A DNA stretch of 64,000 bases from Conchocele bisecta (lineage: Eukaryota > Mollusca > Bivalvia > Lucinida > Thyasiridae), in the NCBI GenBank assembly GCA_029237695.1, contig CM055279.1, positions 20,339,919-20,403,918 on the forward strand, in the 5' to 3' direction. Numbering within the stretch: the stretch's first letter is position 1; every line of letters begins with the position of its first letter. Made by a program: the position numbers and the translations under genes. The notes beneath the pieces are model-generated. The model was given only the letters and a program-made list of their open reading frames with translations, was not told the origin of the DNA and made no database searches. This document shows, in pieces, positions 56,437 to 64,000 of this stretch.

Positions 56437-56935
56437 GTTCAGACAACGCTAAGACATACACATACGAGAGCAACACAGAAATGGAAGAGATTGAAGCCGA
56501 TCGATCTTCCCAACGAGCCAATCTTATCGAACAACGAATGTTTGAAATCACGCTGGCATCCTTGGATACACTGAAACCAGTACGGCCATGTAAATACGTG
56601 AAGCGCAGAACGAGATGAAGAAACGATTGAAACGATTGAGATGATACAGAGACAGGCAGAGAGAAATTGTGAAAAGTAAACCGGATTCTGATAAGGATCC
56701 TCTCGAAGAACTGCTGAAGCGACGAATGAAGCACGATGCTAAGATGAAAAAGAATCAGAAACAAGCTCGTCCCAAGACATCGCTGGCGACGCTTCAGGAT
56801 ACGTACAATTCAATCATTCGTAGATCCGACGCGGACTCAGAACCCGAGGTGGAATTGGACGATACGTTTATGGTTGACCATCGATGCACCAGTGGGGGCA
56901 TTCGTATCCATGGACACAGTTCCAGTTCTCCATGA
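56437..56935 (+). CDS. Candidate coding fragment, Lys/Glu-rich, unrecognised
   Basis: After a possible acceptor ('ttttatgtatag' at about 56437), a frame reads SDNAKTYTYESNTEMEEIEA and continues through RMFEITLASLDTLKP to a stop at 56618. A second frame from about 56645 to 56935 reads RQREIVKSKPDSDKDPLEEL, then KRRMKHDAKMKKNQKQARP and SLATLQDTYNSIIRR, ending in VDHRCTSGG and a stop. The middle (56600-56645) is frameshifted or holds a very short intron. Charge-rich, helix-prone composition looks genuine; the overlapping 123-codon minus frame looks like its shadow. It lies inside the hAT-like composite, so it may be a captured gene piece. No family recognised. Confidence 0.4.
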
Positions 56936-56938
56936 AAA

Positions 56939-57065
56939 GATTACTTGACATTTCATTAGAATTGTCTTGTGAGACAATTCTAATGAAATGCCTAGGTGTG
57001 TTTTTATTTCGAAATGATGGAATATTCAGCAATTTCCATCCGCATGATTGTCGTCTGCAGCAGGA
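56939..57065 (+). repeat. Fragment of MITE M1 interior
   Basis: 'atttcattagaattgtcttg' with its inverted partner 'gacaattctaatgaaatg' and 'gattgtcgtctgcagc' match the M1 centre. It abuts the coding fragment's stop. Confidence 0.6.
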
Positions 57066-57252
57066 TAAGGGTTAAAGTGAACTAAGTCCCTGCTATATGA
57101 TTCCATCGAGTAACGAAAGTATAATAAAATACATTTGCCAGCCAAAATATGTGTTTATTACTGACCACGTACCAAACCAGGATATTGATTAGTTGATCCA
57201 GAGTGAAACTGCAGATCAAGTAATTAATGCAAAATAAATTTCTCTAGACGAT

Positions 57253-57590
57253 AAAACCCGACATTGAATTGATGTCAGAACCAGACGTTGGATAAAGGTC
57301 GTTTTCTGACGTCGGATAGACGTTGGATTATATTTGAAAATTAAAGTTTTTTAGACGTCAGAATACGACGTTGAAATGACGTCAGAATGAGACGTCTATA
57401 CAACGTCGAATCCTGACGTCCGTTCGACGTCGGATCCCGACGTGCATTCGACGTCGGATTCCGACGTCCGTTCGACATCGGATTTTGACGTCTAAAAAAC
57501 TTTCATTTTCGAACAACATGATCCAACGTCTATCCGACATCGGAAACCAACGTCGGTCCGACGTCTATCTGACGTCGTGTGCCCACTGGG
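57253..57590. repeat. GACGTC-rich foldback 2
   Basis: About 18 copies of 'gacgtcggat'-type blocks, arranged so that 'aagttttttagacgtcaga' (57345) pairs with 'tttgacgtctaaaaaactt' (57484). Ends CGTGTGCCCACTGGGG. Same family as 53024-53240. Confidence 0.7.
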
Positions 57591-58503
57591 GTGCAGCCAA
57601 AGTTGTGTATCATACATAGTTGTTGTGTGGTGTTATCGCTGTTTATAATTAGTTGTATGCATGTTCTACTCGTTTTTCTTTAATAAAAATAGATCAATTA
57701 GTTATATTGCGTAATTAATTGGCCTCCAGACGGTTTTCAAATAATAAAAAAAAAAAAATGCCCGTGGACAGAAAGAGGTGGGGCTGTGGTGAGGGGGTGG
57801 AGGGCGCTTGGGTAGGGAGGATTGAAAGTCTAGTGTCTCAAAAAAATATCGCTAAATACACAATACTCAATAATAATGATGCAGCTCAATTTGATTGATA
57901 ACAACATTGTGATTTGGAGTTGAATTGTTTTTATTATATTATTATTTTTATTGAATTGTTGAACATATATTCAAAATGAATCTACAAGGAACACAAACAC
58001 ACAGAGGCATCATTAAACAACTGTGCACTTTAATTTTACAGCAAAAACGGCCAGTTCTACTGTAACGCTACCTTTTTCGATGTGGAAGTGAAAAAAAATG
58101 GCATCAACTGCGCACAAGCCAAACGGTTCAATAAAGTGTTTGTTGTGCACATTAATGATTGTTAAAAAAACTGTCGTTGTCCTAGGATGTCGAATCCAGA
58201 GGTTCCTATAAAAATCACTTCAAATATTTACCTCTTTCTAGCACCAAACACACGATCATTGAAAATGTGTTAATAATTACAATGTAGCTATCGTCAACTA
58301 TCGATAGTTGGCAGTGTATCGCGATACATGTATCGTGAAGATATGTACCTCGATCTATCGATGCATCGATACTATCGGTCCACCACTAATCTTTAGTATG
58401 TTTTTGAGGAAATTTTGAAAGCATATCATTTATTAATTACGTGCACATGCCATATACTACACGTTTGCCATCCTGGACATATTCTTTTTACATGCATGAT
58501 CAG
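57591..58503. other. No gene; subterminal part of the hAT-like composite
   Basis: Contains an A-run at about 57746-57758 and a G-rich tract (57770-57820). At 58285-58385 there are clustered 'tatcgatag' palindromes belonging to the composite's right end. 58398-58503 is featureless. Confidence 0.4.
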
Positions 58504-58904
58504 AGCTCCAGATAAGGTGCCTATTTGCTTAAATAACCAATTAAATTGCCAAAAACCCAATTGAAATCAGAAGTAGTGCGTATCAAAAAGCAATGAAAAA
58601 ATTGTAGTACATGTACCTTTATCATGCTACATAAAACAATAAACAGACCACAAATATAGCATATTTTCTTATTTTTCCATGAAAACTCATCTTGGTATTT
58701 CATTAGAATTGTCCGCAAGGAGACAATTCTAATGAAATGCCAAGACATGTTTTCATTTAGAAGCAAACTATTCAATAATTGCTGTCTGCTGATGTGCAAA
58801 TAGTAGTGTGATTTTATTTTACCCAATTAAAATTTTGAAATACCCAATTGCTTCAGAAATGATTGAGTGACAATACTCAATTACTAATTCCTTATCTGGA
58901 GCCC
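58504..58904 (+). mobile_element. MITE M1, complete copy
   Basis: GCTCCAGATAAGGTGCC at the left, TTATCTGGAGCCC at the right. Contains an intact inner hairpin 'catttcattagaattgtc / gacaattctaatgaaatg' (about 58695-58740). The minus-strand 101-codon frame equals that of the 1067 copy, as expected for a repeat. Confidence 0.8.
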
Positions 58905-58980
58905 TGCATGATTACTTGTTACCTACATATGTAGGGCCATGTGGCTTAAATATTTCTGAATGAACTTTCTACAGATCTAT

Positions 58981-59040
58981 AGCCATCTCGGAGTTATTGC
59001 GAGAAAACTTAAGTTTTCTGAAAATAACTCTGAGATGGCT
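58981..59040. repeat. Foldback between two M1 copies
   Basis: 'agccatctcggagttatt' pairs with 'aataactctgagatggct' and 'gaaaactt' with 'aagttttc' around the centre at 59010. Confidence 0.75.
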
Positions 59041-59064
59041 TTGCTATGCTTCGTCAGACAACAG

Positions 59065-59400
59065 GGCTCCAGATAAGGAATTAGTAATTGAGTATTGTCA
59101 CTCCATCATTCCAGAAGCAATTGGGTATTTCAAAATTTTAATTGGGTAAAATAACATCACACTACTGTAAGTACTGTTTACACATCAGCAGATAGCAATT
59201 ATTGAATAATTTGCTTCGAAATGAAAACATGTCTTGGCATTTCATTAGAATTGTCTCCTAGACAATTCTAATGAAATACCAAGATGTGTTTTCATGGAAA
59301 ATATGCTAAGTTTGTGGTCTAGCTGTTTATTGTTTTCTGCAGCATGATAAAGGTACCATAACATTTTTATTGCTTTTTGATACTTGCTACTTCTGATTTC
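59065..59400 (-). mobile_element. MITE M1, inverted and truncated copy
   Basis: Starts GGCTCCAGATAAGGAATT (the M1 right end) and runs in reverse to 'cttctgatttcaat', lacking the other terminus. It faces the 58504 copy. Confidence 0.75.
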
Positions 59401-59569
59401 AATCCGTTTTTTTGGTGTTTACCAGGTGAATTATGGGCATCAACGCTATTAACCTGGCCTACAATGGCTGTTGCGTTAAGCGCCAAGTGATTCTGGTGTG
59501 GCGAGGACCTGGCATCAGATCAGGGCTGAACATATAGTTTTGTTATTGTAAATATTCTGTTCTGATTTT

Positions 59570-59720
59570 GGGGTTTTCCCCCCCATTTGTATATGTACTT
59601 GAACATGTACTTGTACGGGTAATATATGGGATTTAGTACTAAACCCATTGACCCGGCCTTAAATGACCTTAGCTGTTGATAGACCCCAACAAACAAAACA
59701 AACAAAACAAACAAAACTGT
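59570..59720 (+). mobile_element. SINE 3' tail
   Basis: 'gggatttagtactaaaccca', 'gaccttagctgttgatag' and an (acaaa)n tail to 59717. Same 3' end as 42510-42605; a relative of the body is at 28905. Confidence 0.55.
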
Positions 59721-59734
59721 GGATTTGGCCTATG

Positions 59735-59840
59735 CAGCCTATGCTCAATAAATGTAAATCCAATAATTGTTTACAAGAAAACATAATAATTTTGCACTTA
59801 CGAACATTTTAGTCGTACAAAGTTTAGTGAAACGGCCCCC
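59735..59840. repeat. Half copy of foldback M3
   Basis: 'gctcaataaatgtaaatcc' to 'agtttagtgaaacggccccc' matches the right half of 63722-63960. The left half is missing. Confidence 0.65.
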
Positions 59841-60239
59841 AGGGAGACAGATATTGGTTGCCTGTAGCATACACCAGCCACCATGTTTTAACAAGACAGC
59901 TGCAGTAATTACATATTACCGTCTTGTTGTGATCACCTCTGGCTCTGCACAATGAAATATTCATGGTGAAACAGATATAACTACGAGCGCCGTAACTTCT
60001 AGACTTACAGTAATAACTCTGTACTTTGTGGTACCGTATATCTTAGAGGACAGCGTCCTACCTTTCTCACTTACTATTACTATATACTAGCATTGGGAAT
60101 CGGAAAAGAAAAATCACTGTTGATAGTCGAACAAATGAATTTGATTGATAATCAATTAATATTGATTGTGTTCTATTAATTATACACCCGTTTGAACAAT
60201 GGGACGTATTATGTACCGCCGTCTGTCTGTCAATCCGTC

Positions 60240-60530
60240 TGATTTGCGTCAAAGTTTACGGGTACCTATTATCTCTGCAACCGCAAGTCCGATTGACTTG
60301 AAACTTGACATAATTGTTTATCTTCATCTATCTTTCATTCCATAGCCCCGCATGCGGCCCACATGCCCAAGGTCAAATAACTTACTTTAAAGTTTTGGCA
60401 AAATTTGCGTTTTTGACTATTAATCTGAAACTTGAAACTTCATATTCCTGTTTATCACCATCTATATTGTGATTCCATAGCCCACCAATGCGACCTGCAT
60501 GCCCCCGGTCAAAGTCAAATTACAAATTAC
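60240..60530 (+). repeat. Tandem repeat, about 160-170 bp unit
   Basis: 'gattgacttgaaacttgaca', 'catctat', 'ttccatagcccc' and 'tgcccaaggtcaaat' recur once or twice. Related units at 61515-61860 begin 'gggtacctattatctctg'. This resembles the tandem cores of the Helitron-like elements in size but not in sequence. Confidence 0.5.
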
Positions 60531-61427
60531 ATGTACTTAAAAATGTGTGTTAAATTTATTCAAAAATGTTTGTTACAAGTTTTTGATTATCTGTTCTATC
60601 TCTGCAAACCGAAGTCGGATTGGTTTGAAACTTCATCATTTTGTAGTTTTTATTGGCGGGAGACATACTGTCTCCACGCTATTGGGATCGTGGGCCGTTT
60701 GCACAGGTCTACTTTCGGAAGTGGCTCTCTGTTCATCGGGGGACGTCTCGATTTGCGTTCGCAATTAACAACAGTCAGGTGACATTTAAAGTCAGCGAGT
60801 GAACTGAAAGCAAGTTATTAATAGCAACGGCAATGCTCAACATTATGTGTAAAATAGTTGGCATGCCCAACTTTACTTTTGAAGAGAACAAATTGCTGTT
60901 ATTGAGACGCCCCCCTTATTGTGTACAACGCAGTCGCAATGCGATGTCGAAGGCCATTTCTTTTTCATATTGTGCTTTACGGGCGATTTTCGAAAAATTA
61001 CCCTCTGGGTGAGCGAAACAAAATTCATGAAAACATTTTGCCGTTCATGCAGCATACACGTATGTAGGCCTACGCCCAGTCATAATTTTGAAAAGATTTC
61101 ACATAATACGTCTGCAATATACCTCGTAAAACGGTTTATTAGTCGGACATAAAGCACCTTTGCTTCATCAACCTATTTGTGTTTAGAGCAGGCTGTATTT
61201 TACAAACACCAGTATTAAACTGATCAAGTTCTCCAAATTTGCAGATTGTACATCCAATAATCAACATCAAATATATTTCTAACAAGGAATTTCTGAGTAT
61301 GCAAATTCACAAGTGGCTACTTGTCTCCCGCCAGTCAGTACTTTCAGTACTTTCAGTACTTTGATTTCCATATAATAGTCATGTATAAACACAAATTAAC
61401 TTTAACATGTAGACATGTATAAACATA
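60531..61427. other. No supported gene
   Basis: A 'cagtactttcagtactttc' run lies at 61334-61362. Frames at 60547-60768 and 60873-61055 have no motif or splice support that I trust. Confidence 0.35.
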
Positions 61428-61496
61428 CAGTGAAACCTCTCTAAACCGGACACCCTGGGAGGTCCCCAGGGTGTCCGGCTTAGAGAGGTTTCACTG
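61428..61496. mobile_element. pogo/Tigger-like palindromic MITE, 69 bp
   Basis: CAGTGAAACCTCTCTAAACC at the left and its near-perfect complement at the right, meeting near 61462, flanked by TA (61426-61427, 61497-61498). CAGTG ends plus a TA target fit pogo-type Tc1/mariner elements. A diverged relative flanks the M3 copy at 63685-63985. Confidence 0.8.
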
Positions 61497-61514
61497 TAAA
61501 TCACCTATAATTTC

Positions 61515-61860
61515 TGTTTGCCTTCAGCATATCTTCATTATTATATTTCACACATGCTTTACTCAGTAACGATTAGTCGGATCGTCTTCAAACTTCATAC
61601 ATTTCCTTATCATCATCCATATTTTCATTCCATACCACACCCATGCAGCCTTCATGTCCAAGGTCAAATTACTTCCGTCCATCCATCTGTCTGTCCAATC
61701 TGTCCACGTTAAAGTTTTTGGGTACCTATTATCTCTGTAACGGTAAGTCAGATTGACCTCAAACTTCATATACGTCCTTATCATCATCCATATTTTCATT
61801 CCATACCACACCCATGCGGCCTTCATGTCCAAGGTCAAATTACTTGTCAGTCCAGGCGGT
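61515..61860 (+). repeat. Tandem repeat, two units of about 170 bp
   Basis: 'cttatcatcatccatatttt' followed by 'cattccataccacacccatg' occurs at about 61596 and 61772 with high identity. The minus-strand 91-codon frame contains the same peptide twice and is an artefact. Confidence 0.8.
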
Positions 61861-62059
61861 GGCCAGGGGTATACGGGAGCCCCTGCTCACTTTCTCTACT
61901 TATGAATGTTTTACTGTTTCCCATTTATAATAACAATAGCCAGCAGATGCATTACAGTAGCTTGCTAGATTGATTATTTACAGGAAGCTGTGAATGGTGT
62001 TACCTAGTCATCAGTTGGGGCCGTGCCTTGAGAAATTGGTCAGTTGGGTTTTGCGACCA

Positions 62060-62110
62060 GTGTAGATCCAGATCAGCCTGTGCATCCGCACAGTCTGATC
62101 AGGATCTGCA
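62060..62110 (+). repeat. Hairpin repeat H1
   Basis: Stem CAGATCAGcCTGTGC / GCACAGtCTGATC. Compared with 30081-30165, one stem pair has changed on both sides (C-G to T-A). A weaker copy is at 62368-62405. Confidence 0.75.
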
Positions 62111-62592
62111 CTGCTCGCTACTCCATCAATGAAACAACCGTCATGCTTCTAGCAAGTGATTATGATCGTTATTAGGTTACAGGAGTGTGCTATTTGATCC
62201 GGAGTGCATTGGTCATAAAACCAATATGCCTCATTTCTCCGGGCACAGCCACACTTACCAAATTATCTACAGCCATGTTTGGGAACTGATAGGATTACTG
62301 TCTTTCCTACATATAATCAGTCTACATCATGGCAGTAATGGCTTATTGCCCTTGGAGTCCGTATAACCCCAGATCAGTTTGTTCATTCGACCAGTCTGAT
62401 CAGGGTCTGTACTGTCCATCCTTTTTGTCACGCGCGCTTGCGGACAGCACGATATAGTCAGCACATTGGCGTGCGTATTTGCGTACGGTTAAATTATTTT
62501 TTTTGGTTACAGTTTTTCCGTATACTATCAAAGCTTTGGCGGGCGCGACATGCGGGCCACGACCATCTAGTATATAGGAAACCTTTATATTG

Positions 62593-62805
62593 ACTGGATG
62601 AGCTCAGTAGGTAAGAGCGTCAGACTGTGGATCGGGAGACCCGGGTTTCGACTCCCACCTCGACCTGCTCCGAATGGCGGATTCGGCGTGTCCTTGGGCA
62701 AGGCAACTGCGTGCTAGCCTAGTCCTATCGGATGGGGACTTAAATAGTCGGTCCCGACATGCAAGGTCATCGTGCTAGTGCCGTCGTTAAATCTAAAACA
62801 TTTAC
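62593..62805 (+). mobile_element. tRNA-derived SINE
   Basis: A-box region 'tggatgagctcagtaggtaa' and B-box region 'gggtttcgactcccacc' are spaced as in a tRNA. The body has 'ggcgtgtccttgggcaaggc' and the 3' part 'gtgccgtcgttaaatc'. The B box has one extra T, and the acceptor stem does not close, so it is not a functional tRNA gene. tRNA-derived SINEs with related bodies are known in bivalves; the exact family is not claimed. Confidence 0.75.
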
Positions 62806-62885
62806 ATTTAATTCAGCATAAATACACTGATCAAACCAACTCACTAAATGGACCGTAAGTTTATAAATCAACGCTACAAATTACT

Positions 62886-63100
62886 TTAACCCTTACAATG
62901 CTGAATTAATTTGTGTCGTCTGCTGAATATCTTTTATTTTTCCATTTTTCTCATGAAAAACTTGGTTTGGCAGCACATTAGAATCATTTCCAATGGAAAT
63001 GATTCTAAAATGCTGCCAAACCATGTTTTTACTGAGAGAAAAGACAAAATATGAATTATCAGCAGACGGCTATTTTCGGTTCCCGCATTATAAGGGTTAA
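62886..63100. mobile_element. piggyBac-like TTAA MITE
   Basis: TTAA at both ends (62886-62889, 63097-63100) with CCCTTA ends. The central 'catttccaatggaaatg' hairpin is flanked by 'ttggcagca/tgctgccaaa'. Same family as 24427-24676. Confidence 0.8.
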
Positions 63101-63115
63101 AATTATGTGCCGTCA

Positions 63116-63331
63116 TTAACCCTTAAACCGCTACTCACAACAATTGTCGTCTGCTGTTGCTTTTATATCTTGCCTTATTTCTCAATAATAACATATTTTT
63201 ACAGCATTTCAGAATCATTTCCAATGGAAATGATTCTGAAGTGCTGTCAAAGCATGTTTTTGATGATAAAAATGGAAAATAGAAAATAAACAGAAGACGA
63301 CAACAAATTAAGATAGCGGTCTAAGGGTTAA
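63116..63331. mobile_element. piggyBac-like TTAA MITE, adjacent copy
   Basis: TTAACCCTTAAACCGCTACT at the left, AGCGGTCTAAGGGTTAA at the right. Central 'catttccaatggaaatg'. It is 15 bp from the preceding copy but clearly diverged from it, so they are separate insertions or subfamilies. Confidence 0.85.
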
Positions 63332-63524
63332 TTTTGAATGCGGTTCACCCATATCAGTAGCCTGTGCATTGATCAGTCTACGTTGTTCATCATTCAGTCA
63401 GGAGACCACCCATCATCCATCTAACAAACGACATACCTTAATAACATATTCAGACACTATTTGTGAAATCCATATAAAATAAGGGTTTCTCAAAACAAAT
63501 TGTATCCAAGTATAGTATTGTTAA

Positions 63525-63690
63525 AGGTACGTTGCCCACTCAGTATGCACACCTTGTTCTTTATATCAGAGACATCATCTGAGACATCTTCTGGCAAACT
63601 AAACATTCACTCACCATTACCCCATGTATTGATTGGCATTGTTATACATTTTATAGCAGACATAAATTTCCACACTTAATTATGGTGCAC
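63525..63690 (-). repeat. Part of dispersed repeat R-A
   Basis: 'aaaggtacgttgcccactca', 'cagagacatcatctgagaca' and 'ccatgtattgattggcattg' match 29390-29530 in reverse. Confidence 0.6.
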
Positions 63691-63721
63691 CTGCTCTAAA
63701 CTGGTGTCCAGTCCAACCTTG

Positions 63722-63960
63722 GGGGCTGGCCGTTTCACAAAACTTTGTACGTCTAAACTGTTTGTAAGTGCAAAATTATGATAGTCTGTAAATTTCACAT
63801 TAACAATGTGTTCTTGTAAACAATTATTGGATTTTCATTTATTCAGCATATGCAGCCTAGGCTCAATAAATGTAAAACCATCAATTGAAATTTCCAGACT
63901 ATCCTAAATTTGCACTTACGAACATTTTAGTCGTACAAAGTTTAGTGAAACGGCCCCCAG
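63722..63960. mobile_element. Foldback MITE M3, complete copy
   Basis: 'ctggccgtttcacaaaactt' pairs with 'aagtttagtgaaacggcccc' through about 50 bp, with inner pairs as in 7618-7832. It appears inserted in a pogo-like MITE ('ctctaaactggtgtccag' to the left, 'tgtccagttttgagaggtt' to the right). Confidence 0.75.
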
Positions 63961-64000
63961 ATGTCCAGTTTTGAGAGGTTCCCCCTGGATCAGGCTACGC

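Larger units (their letters stand above)
52907..58389. mobile_element. hAT-like composite element, 5483 bp, 8-bp TSD
   Basis: Flanked by ATCTTTAG at 52899-52906 and 58390-58397. The left end is TAGAGTTGGGTATCG; the right end reads TAGTGGTGGACCGATAG on the other strand. Both are followed by clusters of 'tatcgtgatac/atcgatag' subterminal motifs. TAGNGNTGG ends plus an 8-bp TSD fit hAT elements. No hAT transposase is readable. The interior holds foldbacks, a HINE-like repeat and a coding fragment, so it is either a large old element filled by later insertions or a coincidental pairing of ends. Confidence 0.5.

Noticed and set aside
60547..60768. Plus-strand frame ending near a cagGT
   Set aside because: No acceptor, no motif and biased composition; the donor-like site is a common tetramer.
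62593..62664. Functional tRNA gene
   Set aside because: A and B boxes are present, but the B box has an extra base and no acceptor stem closes; the SINE body follows.

Overview
The window looks like accessory, repeat-dominated nuclear DNA of an animal, most likely a bivalve mollusc. The grounds are AT-rich sequence, no operons or bacterial signals, a DIRS-type retrotransposon, several non-autonomous Helitron-like elements with tandem cores of about 165 bp (the layout of the bivalve 'pearl'/HINE elements), tRNA-derived SINEs and many foldback MITEs. The species assignment is inference. I see no complete host gene. At most there are four exon-sized coding fragments (11835-11997, 38134-38316 minus, 42152-42276, 56437-56935), none of which I recognise. 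No viral gene, rRNA or intact tRNA is evident.

Layout. 0-3.9 kb: MITEs of several families, with target-site duplications (TSDs) readable for some. 3.95-7.54 kb: Helitron-like element A, carrying a second one (E). 8.28-10.97 kb: a giant foldback of about 21 G-run/C-run palindromic units whose orientation flips in the middle. 11.8-12.1 kb: a candidate first coding exon with a 91-bp tandem duplication. 12.6-13.0 kb: a minisatellite. 13.3-23.8 kb, minus strand: one decayed DIRS-type element (SAP/zinc-finger gag, RT, RNase H, tyrosine recombinase) broken by three later transposons of 4111, 1381 and 1408 bp. In each case, removing the insert and one copy of its TSD leaves the DIRS frame open across the junction. 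24.4-38 kb: piggyBac-like, hAT-like and hairpin MITEs plus low-information DNA. 38.5-46.6 kb: the same repeat families, but with many small indels that look like poor consensus quality. 43.6-52.04 kb: Helitron-like element B, a second copy of A enlarged by two more nested elements (C and D). 52.9-58.4 kb: a hAT-like composite bounded by an 8-bp TSD, containing foldbacks, a HINE-like repeat and a coding fragment. 58.5-64 kb: further MITEs, a tRNA-derived SINE and hairpin repeats.

There is no metabolic or regulatory pathway to describe. The interest lies in the nested mobile DNA: comparing filled with empty sites and reading TSDs gives insertion borders and partial relative ages. Coordinates of repeats without a TSD are approximate.
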